Assembly (NCBI GenBank): GCA_026692885.1
Contig: JAPLNJ010001216.1
Coordinates: 1-51,210 of the forward strand
Source: Planctomycetota bacterium
Lineage (GTDB): Bacteria > Planctomycetota > Planctomycetia > Pirellulales > Pirellulaceae
Direction of reading: 5' to 3'
Length of the DNA: 51,210 nucleotides
Shown here: piece by piece, positions 1-8,907 of the stretch
How the letters are laid out: every line of letters starts with the position of its first letter
How positions within the stretch are numbered: the stretch's first letter is position 1
Position numbers and translations under genes: made by a program
The notes under the pieces: generated by a model
Databases searched by the model: none
What the model was told of the DNA's origin: nothing
Seen by the model: the letters and a program-made list of their open reading frames with translations, nothing else

Positions 1-1166
1 TGGAAGCCTACTCGCTCGACGGCCGATTCCTCTGGCGGCACGACATGGGCAGGTCCATCGAGGCGGGCACGTGGTACGCACCGTACGTGGTCTATGACCT
101 GGATGGCGACGGCAAAGCGGAAGTCTACTGCAAGGGCGGCGAAGGCGATCCGCGCGAACCGGAGGGGCACGTCAAGACCGGGCCGGAATGGCTGTACAAG
201 CTGGCTGGGCAGACGGGTCAAATCGTCAAGAAGATCCCGTGGATTCCCCGGCTGCCGGAGATTGGTGACTACAACTATTTCTGCCGCAACATGCTCGCCA
301 TCGCCTATCTCGACGGGCGGCGACCCCATTTGTTGATGCAACGCGGAACCTACAAGGCCATCGTGCTCGAAGCGTACGACCCGGACCTGAAGCTCGTGTG
401 GCGCTGGAACTCGCACCAGGAGCAAGAGAAGTACGACAGCCAGGGCGCGCACACCATTCGCGTGGCGGACGTCGACGGCGATGGCTGCGACGAAATCATC
501 GTGGGCTCGTGCCTGCTGGATCACGATGGCAAGGCCCTGTGGACGCTCGGCATCGGCCATCCCGATACCTGCTACGTGGGCAAGATTGACCCGAAGTTGC
601 CTGGACTGCAGATCTTCTTCGGTATCGAGCCACGCCAGAAGAAGGGTGCGGTGCGACTGGTCGATGCCCTCAGCGGCAAGACGCTCTGGGCGAACGAGGA
701 GCCGACGGTGCATGTCCACAACCAAGGGATGTGCGCCGACATTCTGGCCGAACACCCGGGCCAGGAATGCTACGCCGGCGAAGCCAAGGGCGGCGATCAG
801 GCGTGGCTGTACACGGCCCAGGGAAAACGTATCGGACACGAGAATCTCGGCTCGCTGGCTCCGTGGACGCTCTGGTGGGACGCTGACCCGCAGAAGGAGA
901 TCATCCTCAAAGGCAAGCTGATGAAGTATCAGGGCGAGACGTTGTGCGCTCCCGCAGGAGCCGACCGCGCGCAACTGGTGGCCGACCTCCTGGGCGACTG
1001 GCGCGAGGAACTCGTCACCGCCTACAAGGGCGAACTGCGGATCTACTCGACGACGATTCCCGCCAAGACGCGTCGCACCTGTCTCATGCAAGATCGCCTG
1101 TACCGCCTGTATGTGGCCACCAACTCGATGGGCTACAACACGCCGCCGCAACACTCGAACCCGTAA
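1..1166 (+). CDS. Rhamnogalacturonan lyase-like protein (PL11 type), 5' end outside window
   Basis: This is the C-terminal part of a secreted polysaccharide lyase. The reading frame is already open at base 3 and runs to the TAA at 1164-1166, so the start lies upstream of the window; an ATG at 45 is internal. Two acidic loops of the type DxDGDG (DLDGDGKAEV and DVDGDGCDEI) look like the calcium-binding propeller loops of family PL11 rhamnogalacturonan lyases. The ending, with DWREELV, LRIYSTT and a closing YNTPPQHSNP, matches the usual end of that family. PL11 enzymes cleave the rhamnogalacturonan I backbone of pectin by beta-elimination. The family is inferred from these motifs. A non-catalytic FG-GAP propeller protein is the alternative. 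Confidence 0.72.
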   Translation, partial: EAYSLDGRFLWRHDMGRSIEAGTWYAPYVVYDLDGDGKAEVYCKGGEGDPREPEGHVKTGPEWLYKLAGQTGQIVKKIPWIPRLPEIGDYNYFCRNMLAIAYLDGRRPHLLMQRGTYKAIVLEAYDPDLKLVWRWNSHQEQEKYDSQGAHTIRVADVDGDGCDEIIVGSCLLDHDGKALWTLGIGHPDTCYVGKIDPKLPGLQIFFGIEPRQKKGAVRLVDALSGKTLWANEEPTVHVHNQGMCADILAEHPGQECYAGEAKGGDQAWLYTAQGKRIGHENLGSLAPWTLWWDADPQKEIILKGKLMKYQGETLCAPAGADRAQLVADLLGDWREELVTAYKGELRIYSTTIPAKTRRTCLMQDRLYRLYVATNSMGYNTPPQHSNP

Positions 1167-1307
1167 CGTTGGCGAGGACCGACCTGCTCTTACGCGGCCG
1201 CTAAGGACTGACGCATCAATAACTGGCGGGGCGCGGCATACCGCACAACGGCTCACGAGAAGACGCGAAGACGCAGAGAGAAAGAGGAGTGGAATCGCCT
1301 TTGCGTC

Positions 1308-4300
1308 TTACGGCATGATTCGAGACCGCTGAAGGCTAGGAGCGTAGGCTGCCGGGTTCGCGGGATCAGGCCGTGGGAGCATGTCCACGCGGGGATTGAG
1401 ATCCAGCATCCGGCGGCCCTTCTCCAACGCGCCGAGCAGGACGCGGTAATCGGGGTCGGCGGTGTCCTGAAAGATCGGCTTGCCGCTGGAGTCTTTGCAG
1501 AACCCCAGTCCGCCCGACTGCTTGGCCAGCGGCGCCGTGAGCATCTGGCTCCACTCGGGATGCGTCAGATTGATGCGGTACTCCGGGCCGAACGGAGCGA
1601 CCGAACTTTCAATTTGCAGCCCCTGGTCCATGATCGTGATGTCGCTCCAGACCTTGCTGGTCACGGTAACCGTCCGGTGGCCTAGCCAGGCGTCGGAGAT
1701 CTCGACCGTACGTCTGTGGCACTCGTGACATCGCCGCATGAACACCGGCGCGAATTCTTTTTGGAACCAGCCGTCCGGCAGATCGTCGTACCAGCGGTCG
1801 CGGGCTCCGTTGACGCCGCCGTCCGTGTAGAGATACGTGTGATAGTAAGGCACATTCGCGTCAATCCAGGTGTAGACCCGCTGGCGGTCGTCCGACGACA
1901 AGGCGACGCTGTAGTGGTCGGGTTCCAGGTATTTTCCGGTGACGAGCCGGCTGGCCAAGCTGCCGTTGCCTTTCGGAGTGGTCAGATCCTGGTCGGCACC
2001 GTTTTGCGGCAGGTGGTGCACCCAGCCGCGGTCGATCAGCATGTCGTAGGACATGTTGAAGTAGCGGGTCTTGTCGCCGGAGAGATCCAACTGACCGTCG
2101 GGCCGTGCTCCGGTGTGGCACTTCACACAGTGCTTGTCCCAAACCGATTGAACGACAAGGCAGTAATCAATAATGCCGCCGGTCCCCCAGTCGGGCCGCG
2201 CGGGAGAGGACGCCGCCCGCCGGCACGCCAGGGGGCTGTGGGCGGCCGACAGGGGCGCTACGCTGCGATGCTCGTGACAGCCAATGCAGCTCTGCTTTTC
2301 GCCGGACAGGATCTGCGTTGTCGAACCCATCTTCTGCAGCACGCGGCCGTCGGCGTCCAAGGCGTTGAACGAGATGTCGCGCAGGGCCGGCGCGGTGAAA
2401 TGGGCCGAGCCGTCGTTCTCCACCGGTACCGTGCCGATCAGCCGGCGGACATAGAAGGTGCCGCGTCCGATCAAGGGCGAGATATTCCAAGCGTAACCGC
2501 CGGTGTGCGGCCGGGTCTTCGGTACCAACTCCATGATCTGCAGGGCCTTGATCTCGCCGCGGTGGACGTGGCCTGGGAGCCCCTCGTACACGTCGTACAA
2601 CGCCAAGGTCCCGTGGATCGAATCGTTCGGGCAGACGCCGGCCACGACCGGATCGATGGTTTCGAACTCGTCCGGTGTCGCGGTCAGGGGGATTACCGGC
2701 GGACGCTCGCGCGGTCGGAGAGCCAGTGGGTTGTAACAGCTCAGGTCGCCAGCCTCCTCCCACAGGCACGTCTTGTTGCCGCGGCTGTCCAGCAGGTACA
2801 GGCGGCTCTTCTGCCCGCCATCGCCGCCGTAGGAGACGAGGAATTCGTGCTCGTTCAGCGGATGCGGGTCCATGTAGCCGTTCCAGAAGTTGCCGTCGAA
2901 ATAGGTCGGGTACTCCGGGGTGAGGAAACGAAAACCCTCGCCGCGCGGCGCCTCGATGCCCAGGTGGTTCCAAAGCAGGCCGACCACGCCATACGGCCCG
3001 GCGTGATGGCCGCCGAACGTCGAGACCACCTCCGGCCGGCCGGGCACAGGCACGCACTGCCAGAAGGCGTTGGGGTCCAACACTGTGTTGCCGAAGAGGA
3101 ACTGCAACCGGCTGCCGTCGGGGTTCATCGCCCAGACGCCATGGCGCTGAAAGACGCCCTTGTCCACGCCGTAGTCCCAGCGGGTGAACATGACGCGTCC
3201 ATCGTCCATCACGGCGGGCGTGTGATCGGACAGCGTGTTGGCGCTGACGCGGCGGACGTGGCCGCCGTCGCGATCGCACACGTACAACGCCCCGGCCCGA
3301 TTCGCTTGGCAGACGTTATTGTTCCCCGCGCGATTCGAGACGAACATGATCTGGCCGCCGGGCAGTTCGACGGGGGCGACATCGCTGTCCGGACCGTCGG
3401 TGATTTGCCGGAGGTTCCGGCCGTCGACGCCGACTTCGTAGATGTGCCAAGAGCCTGCCACGCTCGGGCGGCGAGCGGCGAAGAACACGGTTCGGGCGTC
3501 GTACGACAGGCTCGCCTGCCAGATCCAGGCGTGCGGGTTCGGGTCTTCGTAGATCACCCGTGGCGGTTGGTCGGGCCGCGCAGGATCGAAGGCCGCGATG
3601 CTCGCCGGCCCACGGCCGCCTGTATCGTAAGGATCGACGGCGTTGATGCGACCGAACGACGGATGCCGGACAAACAGGATCGGGCCGACGTTGCGGATCG
3701 AGTCTTCGCGGAAACGGTCCAGCGCTTCTGTGGCGCAAAGCACGGACTCCGCCGCGCCGGGCTGGCCGATTTCGTAGCCGGCGAGGGCCGCGCGGGCCTG
3801 TTCGCGAACCGGCGCCAACCGCGTCAGATACGCTGCTCCGCCGGGCGTGGGTTCCCAGAGGTCCAATGCCCGCTGCATCGTGAGCACCGGCGGGTCAAAC
3901 GTCGGCAGCGGCTCCACTTCGAACCGGAAACGCCGCAGCTTCGTGAGCGATGCGTCGAATTGCTTGACCGGGTCGGCCAGTTCGCATTCCAGATCCTGCC
4001 GCGCTTCTCGGCCGGGAAAATCACGGACGAGCAAGGCCCGCAGACGGGCGTCTTGGTTCGACGGCGACGCTGCCGCGCCCGCCGCTTCCACGCTCTCGGC
4101 GATCACGAATTCCGACGAGCCGGTCCGCACGGCTAGCGCGTCCAGGCCAAACGACGTGTCGAACCACTCGTACTTCCCGTCGAGCTCGAAGATCATTTCG
4201 CTCGGCGCGTGTGCCCAGAAGCCGCGTTCGAACTCCTGCCCGCCGATCTTCAGCCGGTGGCCCGCATAGTTCTGATTCACGAACAGCCGCAGGAAACCCA

Positions 4301-5432
4301 CGTCGGCCTTGGCCGGTTTGAGGTCCGTCAGCCACGTCTCCGCGCCGTCCTTGGCGACGAGCTTCGGATTGGCCCAGATCGTGTCGTCGTAGTCGTAGTT
4401 GTCACCGCCGATCGTGCAGACCAGAACCAACTGCGTGAGTCCCGATACGTTCAGACGAACGTGCTGCGGCCCGTCTTTCTGACGCAAAACGGGGCCCTTG
4501 AAAGGCAGGCCGCCGCGTTTTTTGGCAGCCGCCGTCGCCGCGGCCAACGCTTGTCGTGACGCCAGCAACGTCTCTTGCCACGTGTCTCGCTTGACATACC
4601 ACGCGGGAACCGGTGTGTTTCCGTTCGCAGCTTGCTGCCAATTCGCGGAGGCATACGGCTGGTACGTCAGGTCGAAGCCGCCCGCGTCGTATGCCACCGG
4701 CTGGCCCTGCAGCAGCGGGTGAACCGGATGCAGTCCGTCGATGGCAAAGGAAAAGCCGTTGGTTTGAAAACACTTGACGATCTTCACCAGCAAGCGGTTC
4801 TCGCCGGCGTGCAGCGGAATCTTAAACGACGCCTGCAGAAATCGCTGGCCGGCTCCCTCGCGGATCGGCGCGTGCAGAATCGGCTTGCCGTCCAGCCACG
4901 CCTTCGCCGCGTCCAGCGTTACCAGCCACGCCGTCACCTCCCGCGGGGAATCGCAGGTGATCGTCCGGTACAGGTACATTACCTCGTTACGACCCGGCGG
5001 CGGCCCGGACGGAAGCTGATGATAGTAGCCGTCGGTCCACGCCGCGCGCGCCGCCCACCGCCGCGAGGCGTCCGGTGCACCCGCCACCGGCACCGACTGA
5101 TAGGTCTTGTCCAGCTCGGCCAACTGTTCGCCGCGGGCGATGCCGTCCTTTTCCGGATCAAAGGCCGTGTCGAACTCCCGCCCGAAGACCCCGTACTCCG
5201 CATCCTTGAAGGGTCCGATGGCGTACCAAGGGCCGCACTGAATCCTGGCGTCGACGAGCGGCTTGAGTTTCGCCTCGTGGCGAGTCTTTTCGGCCGCCGC
5301 CCGCGTCACGGCCCATTCCTTAACAAGGGGATCACATCCGGCGTCCTTGTTGCCACCGGCGGCGAGTGCTGGCCAAGCCATGCCGAACAGACACACCGCC
5401 GCGAAGCTCTTGTACACCCGTTTGATTCTCAT
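1308..5432 (-). CDS. HzsA-related secreted c-type heme protein with NPCBM and TolB-like domains
   Basis: About 1374 residues. The chosen start (MRIKRVYKSFAAVCLFGMAW) opens a signal peptide ending near ALA-AG at residue 24. The frame is open further upstream, but there it crosses a 96-bp palindrome, so the longer start is rejected. Order of parts: a jelly-roll-like region (about 50-240), an NPCBM-like sugar-binding domain (about 320-440, with GGDNYDYDDTIWANPKL), a PD40/TolB-like propeller (about 610-850), then a region like the middle domain of hydrazine synthase alpha subunits. Three CxxCH heme motifs follow: CIGCH near 1047, CVKCH near 1100, CHECH near 1232. Planctomycetes carry many HzsA-related proteins outside anammox bacteria, so hydrazine synthesis is not implied. 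It is probably a periplasmic or surface redox or carbohydrate-binding protein. Confidence 0.8.
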   Translation of the reverse strand: MRIKRVYKSFAAVCLFGMAWPALAAGGNKDAGCDPLVKEWAVTRAAAEKTRHEAKLKPLVDARIQCGPWYAIGPFKDAEYGVFGREFDTAFDPEKDGIARGEQLAELDKTYQSVPVAGAPDASRRWAARAAWTDGYYHQLPSGPPPGRNEVMYLYRTITCDSPREVTAWLVTLDAAKAWLDGKPILHAPIREGAGQRFLQASFKIPLHAGENRLLVKIVKCFQTNGFSFAIDGLHPVHPLLQGQPVAYDAGGFDLTYQPYASANWQQAANGNTPVPAWYVKRDTWQETLLASRQALAAATAAAKKRGGLPFKGPVLRQKDGPQHVRLNVSGLTQLVLVCTIGGDNYDYDDTIWANPKLVAKDGAETWLTDLKPAKADVGFLRLFVNQNYAGHRLKIGGQEFERGFWAHAPSEMIFELDGKYEWFDTSFGLDALAVRTGSSEFVIAESVEAAGAAASPSNQDARLRALLVRDFPGREARQDLECELADPVKQFDASLTKLRRFRFEVEPLPTFDPPVLTMQRALDLWEPTPGGAAYLTRLAPVREQARAALAGYEIGQPGAAESVLCATEALDRFREDSIRNVGPILFVRHPSFGRINAVDPYDTGGRGPASIAAFDPARPDQPPRVIYEDPNPHAWIWQASLSYDARTVFFAARRPSVAGSWHIYEVGVDGRNLRQITDGPDSDVAPVELPGGQIMFVSNRAGNNNVCQANRAGALYVCDRDGGHVRRVSANTLSDHTPAVMDDGRVMFTRWDYGVDKGVFQRHGVWAMNPDGSRLQFLFGNTVLDPNAFWQCVPVPGRPEVVSTFGGHHAGPYGVVGLLWNHLGIEAPRGEGFRFLTPEYPTYFDGNFWNGYMDPHPLNEHEFLVSYGGDGGQKSRLYLLDSRGNKTCLWEEAGDLSCYNPLALRPRERPPVIPLTATPDEFETIDPVVAGVCPNDSIHGTLALYDVYEGLPGHVHRGEIKALQIMELVPKTRPHTGGYAWNISPLIGRGTFYVRRLIGTVPVENDGSAHFTAPALRDISFNALDADGRVLQKMGSTTQILSGEKQSCIGCHEHRSVAPLSAAHSPLACRRAASSPARPDWGTGGIIDYCLVVQSVWDKHCVKCHTGARPDGQLDLSGDKTRYFNMSYDMLIDRGWVHHLPQNGADQDLTTPKGNGSLASRLVTGKYLEPDHYSVALSSDDRQRVYTWIDANVPYYHTYLYTDGGVNGARDRWYDDLPDGWFQKEFAPVFMRRCHECHRRTVEISDAWLGHRTVTVTSKVWSDITIMDQGLQIESSVAPFGPEYRINLTHPEWSQMLTAPLAKQSGGLGFCKDSSGKPIFQDTADPDYRVLLGALEKGRRMLDLNPRVDMLPRPDPANPAAYAPSLQRSRIMP

Positions 5433-5484
5433 GGTTGCATCACGAACCCCGCATCTTCCCGGAGGCGAGCCGGTAGCGTCTGCT

Positions 5485-5513
5485 TGGGCGTGCGGCAGGA
5501 AATAGCTTACCCA
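5485..5513. repeat. Half copy of an extragenic repeat (CAGGAAATARCTTACCC)
   Basis: The segment from CTTGGGCG to CTTACCCAA resembles, in the opposite orientation, the arm at about 16440-16480 downstream of the OGT-like gene. It abuts the 96-bp palindrome that starts at 5521. Confidence 0.55.
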
Positions 5514-5520
5514 AGACGAT

Positions 5521-5616
5521 GGGGTCAGACGTACAGATTTCAATTTTTGCGGCTCCATGTCGATGCCGATGGGAAAGCCCACCGCCGCAAAAATTGAAAT
5601 CTGTACGTCTGACCCC
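5521..5616. repeat. 96-bp near-perfect palindrome, copy 1
   Basis: The arms begin GGGGTCAGACGTACAGATTT and end with its complement (AAATCTGTACGTCTGACCCC), pairing over about 33 bases around a loop. A second copy of identical length lies at 17766-17861. The loops differ while the arms are conserved, as in REP-type elements mobilised in trans. Here it lies upstream of the HzsA-related gene. Confidence 0.85.
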
Positions 5617-5805
5617 TGCCCCTGGTTTCGCCGAGTCTTGCGCGGGCCAGGGCTGGGGTGAGCGGCGGGGCGGACGGGGGTTCGATAGGGGAAAAATCCC
5701 ACGTCAGAAACAAGGCGGTTCCGCACACGCGCATCGTTCGTCAGGCGTGACCAAGGCTTGTTTCGCCCCTTCAGGCCCCAACTTTGCATCGTCCTCGTCT
5801 GGTGA

Positions 5806-8493
5806 TCATTTCGAAGCTTGATAGAACTTCACTCCATCGACCCGGCAAGGGTCGGTGGGACCTTGGCTGCCGTGGTCCCGGGCATTCCAGGTCAGGCCGA
5901 TCTTGCCGATGCGGACCGTGGCCGGTACGCCGGGGAAGTCGCAGCGAGGGACCTCGGAGATGACGTCCCACTCCGACTCGCCGTCGAGTCGGGCGAGGAG
6001 TTGCACCGTCTTGTCGCCGAGGTTGACGGCTACGGTCGCCGACGTGCCTTTGGGCAGACTGCCGCCGAGTCCTTCGTGGCCATTGTGAAGGATGCTCCAA
6101 CGTCCGTCGGTGCGCGCGTTGATCTGGACGTACTTGCCATTGGACCAGCCGACTGCCAGGCCCACTCCCCAAGACTGGCCTTCGTCGCGCAGCGGATTAA
6201 GGTGCGCTGCGACCACCGCGGCCCCGGCTGGCCAGGGAAGGTCCTCGGTGCAAACGGTGTTGGCGGGAACCTGGATGTCGAACGGTGGGGTTTCCTGCGC
6301 TATCACCCGTAGAGCGGCCAGTGGATCCGGGGCTGCCGGGACGCCGGTGGGCTGCCGCGGTGTTTCGTCGGCCACCAGCAGCCAGCCCTGGCCCGGGGGG
6401 ACGGGAAGGGGGCTATCGACGGCGAACACGGCCTCGGGCTGGAAGGCTTCCACGGCTGGTGCCCAGAGCGTCGTCTTCCGCGGATCGAGTCCGAGTGCTG
6501 GCCAGTCGACGACGAGCTTCACCCGCGTCTTGCCGAGCGCCCAACTGGCCAGCGCGATGAGGCTCTTGCCGGGTTTCCGGTAGACCGTGGCCAGCACGTT
6601 GGGTTGGTCTGTCTTGACCGGACAGGCCGGGTTCCACCAGCCCAACAACTCCGTGCCCTGCAGGCCGAACTCATTCCAGAATTTCCAGATCGGCCGCGGG
6701 TTGCCGGACCAGCCGAGTCTGGTCGTCATACCGAACACCATTCCCCGCCAGGGATTGGGGGCGTCGAGCATCTCGCCCAGCAAGCCGAAGGGGATGCCGG
6801 ACATCTCGACGAGCATGGTGTCGGCCGCAGTGTGAGTGGCGTTGAACCCTTCGCCGTGCCAGAGGCGATGGTAGTACGGATAGTTGATCGTCGGGTTCGC
6901 CTCGCGGCTTTGATGGATATTGGCGATGTTCGCCCCCAGCGCCTTGACGCGGGCCAGGTCGCGATAGTCCTCGTCATTCGAGCCGTGCTGGTAGCGCAGC
7001 GCCCACTGGGCGTCGGTCTCCAGCGGCTTGAACGGCGTGAGGAAGAGCCTGAAATTGAAGTCCAGCGCCTGACCGGCAGCCAGCTCACGCGGTCCGCTGT
7101 AGGCGACGGCCAGCGTGCCGCCGCGGTCGCTCTTCGTCAGCCGGATGCCCCCCGTGCCCCAGGAATCTGGCAGCATCAGTTCGCGGAAGTGGTAGTAGCA
7201 GTTCACGAGCGGCGTCCGCCAATTCTCGCCGTAGAGTTGGAGCTTGAATCCGCCGTTGACCGCGCCGATCCAGAACCCGTCCTGGTTGACGTTGGCGTTC
7301 CACTTCCAGTCGACCGAATCCGGTCGCTTCCCGCCCTGCTGTCCCAGACCCATGAAATACGTATCCGCACCCGGCGCGACATCCACTTCCAGCCGAATGT
7401 CTTTCACCTTGGCCGGTGCCGCCGAGGTGATCCGGCAGCGGCAATCCGCAAACCCGTCGTATTCCAGCAGTCCGGTCACTTCCCATGTAATGTCTTGCGT
7501 CTGTGCCGTCGCCAGCCAATCCACGGCCCCCTTCTTTTCCCGGGTGAAACGGATTTTCGTGGGGCCGAACTGCAGCGGACCCGCGTCCGTCTCGACGACG
7601 AAGCGCCAAGGAGCGGCCAACAGCTCGCGGGTCGGTTGCTGAACGATAGCTGTATTGTCGGCGTTGAAGAACGAACGGATCTGGCAGGGCAATCCGTCGT
7701 TGCCCAGTACCAGTTCGCGGCCGAGAATTCCAAGTCTGTTTTCCTCGCGGGCGATCGGCACGAACGGCTGAGTGACCACGTTGTCATCCAGCCCGATGGT
7801 CGAATCGAGCCAACGCAGTCGCGACAACCGCCACGAATCCGAGTCCCCGTGATCGTGCAACGCGGCGCCGGCCACGGTCAGGTTCACGTTGACGGTCTGT
7901 GAGACGTTCGCCGCAGTGACGATGATCTGGCCCTGAATCGCGCCGGTAGTCGTTTTGGGCACGTCCAGGCCGAACCACAGCGCCTGCAGTTTTCCTTGCT
8001 CCACCGAGACCGTCTTGACCAGCGTCTGGCCCAGAAAGTCCGTGCCGCCGAGGTTGATACAGCGGATGCCGGCGAGCTGCTCGTAGCGCACGGCGATCGG
8101 CCCGGTCCCGGCCTTCGCCGCGAACAGGCCGAGCTGGAACACGTAGAACTCGCCGGGCTGCGCCGGGCCCTGGAAGGTTTGGGTGTGGCCGGCCAGATTG
8201 TCCAACCACCGCTTGGGCAACCCGGTTGTCTTGCGGATGGAGTGCGCCCGATCCTCGACGAACAACGTCCAGTCGGTGGCCAGCGACCCGGCGAACTTCG
8301 CGACGGCTTCCGCGGAAGCCAGGTCGTCCATTTCGCTCTTGGCGCGGGGGTCGTAGGTCACTTTCGTGGCTTCATCCCGCGTGCTGTTCAGATAGGAGAG
8401 CACCAGCGGCTCGGCCTGAGCCGGGGCTGCCAACAACAGGAGAAGTGCCAGTCGGACGAATCTCCAACGCGGTTTCTCGAAGCGTCTTTCCAT
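5806..8493 (-). CDS. Putative secreted glycoside hydrolase (DUF6067 / GH123-like)
   Basis: About 895 residues from MERRFEKPRWRFVRLALLLL, a signal peptide ending near AQA-EP. The frame extends upstream to 8733, but that stretch runs through an inverted-repeat element and short direct repeats, so it is not coding. The segment RWLDSTIGLDDNVVTQPFVP and the following GRELVLGNDGLPCQI resemble planctomycete proteins assigned to DUF6067, which is related to the N-terminal region of GH123 enzymes. Later text with DGFWIGAVNGGFKLQLYGEN also fits. The last 170 residues resemble a concanavalin-like lectin fold (inference). The substrate is unknown. The gene lies between other secreted saccharide-related genes, which suits a glycan-degrading role. 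Confidence 0.62.
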   Translation of the reverse strand: MERRFEKPRWRFVRLALLLLLAAPAQAEPLVLSYLNSTRDEATKVTYDPRAKSEMDDLASAEAVAKFAGSLATDWTLFVEDRAHSIRKTTGLPKRWLDNLAGHTQTFQGPAQPGEFYVFQLGLFAAKAGTGPIAVRYEQLAGIRCINLGGTDFLGQTLVKTVSVEQGKLQALWFGLDVPKTTTGAIQGQIIVTAANVSQTVNVNLTVAGAALHDHGDSDSWRLSRLRWLDSTIGLDDNVVTQPFVPIAREENRLGILGRELVLGNDGLPCQIRSFFNADNTAIVQQPTRELLAAPWRFVVETDAGPLQFGPTKIRFTREKKGAVDWLATAQTQDITWEVTGLLEYDGFADCRCRITSAAPAKVKDIRLEVDVAPGADTYFMGLGQQGGKRPDSVDWKWNANVNQDGFWIGAVNGGFKLQLYGENWRTPLVNCYYHFRELMLPDSWGTGGIRLTKSDRGGTLAVAYSGPRELAAGQALDFNFRLFLTPFKPLETDAQWALRYQHGSNDEDYRDLARVKALGANIANIHQSREANPTINYPYYHRLWHGEGFNATHTAADTMLVEMSGIPFGLLGEMLDAPNPWRGMVFGMTTRLGWSGNPRPIWKFWNEFGLQGTELLGWWNPACPVKTDQPNVLATVYRKPGKSLIALASWALGKTRVKLVVDWPALGLDPRKTTLWAPAVEAFQPEAVFAVDSPLPVPPGQGWLLVADETPRQPTGVPAAPDPLAALRVIAQETPPFDIQVPANTVCTEDLPWPAGAAVVAAHLNPLRDEGQSWGVGLAVGWSNGKYVQINARTDGRWSILHNGHEGLGGSLPKGTSATVAVNLGDKTVQLLARLDGESEWDVISEVPRCDFPGVPATVRIGKIGLTWNARDHGSQGPTDPCRVDGVKFYQASK

Positions 8494-8540
8494 GTCACGT
8501 ACTCTCTCCGGGCATCGTTGATCCGTGCTGGTCCCAGCCC

Positions 8541-8579
8541 TGCCATCCGTGCTAGAAATAATCTGCCTAGCACGGATGG
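8541..8579. repeat. Hairpin repeat (TGCCATCCGTGCTAG)
   Basis: TGCCATCCGTGCTAG and its complement CTAGCACGGATGGCA flank a short spacer, forming a 15-bp stem. Related ATCCGTGCT words occur just upstream (8518-8530) and at about 24990-25015. It lies upstream of the 5806-8493 gene and could act as a terminator or a REP. Confidence 0.6.
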
Positions 8580-8721
8580 CAAAGCCGGAGCACGGATAAT
8601 CTACGCAGAATATCAGACGGCGGATGGCGTCGCCAGTCTGCCAGCAGGACGGGGTTGGTTCGCGGAAGGTTGGTTCGCGGAAGGTTGCTTTTGCGGCGGC
8701 AAGACGGTAAGGTGCGCCAAG

Positions 8722-8848
8722 GGCCTTGATCATAAGGTGACGCAGAACGCTAGCAGCGGATCATCGTAAGCGCGACGCGTCAGCGAGGAAACGCCGCTCT
8801 TCCTCGCTGACGCGTCGGGTTACAATTCGCAACCTTATGATCAAGGCC
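8722..8848. mobile_element. MITE-like element, copy 1 (9-bp target duplication)
   Basis: A 127-bp element with inverted ends GGCCTTGATCATAAGG / CCTTATGATCAAGGCC and an inner stem (CGTCAGCGAGGAA / TTCCTCGCTGACGCG). The 9-mer TGCGCCAAG is present on both sides, at 8713-8721 and 8849-8857, a perfect direct repeat. It encodes no transposase. Read through, it gives the VSEEERRF peptide often seen in planctomycete spurious ORFs. Confidence 0.85.
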
Positions 8849-8907
8849 TGCGCCAAGTCACCACCTACCATCCGAATACCATCCGAATAGTGGAAAGGAT
8901 CTAGTCC

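Noticed and set aside
1167..1307. Possible regulatory region after the PL11 gene
   Set aside because: A short convergent gap with no hairpin plus T-run and no gene; nothing to report.
1716..4136. An 806-codon open frame on the plus strand
   Set aside because: It lies wholly antisense to the HzsA-related gene, has no recognisable domains and is an artefact of high GC codon use.
5433..5789. N-terminal extension of the HzsA-related gene
   Set aside because: It runs through the 96-bp palindrome and other repeats. The signal peptide begins at 5432.
8494..8733. N-terminal extension of the DUF6067 gene
   Set aside because: It includes part of the MITE-like element and short direct repeats. The signal peptide begins at 8493.
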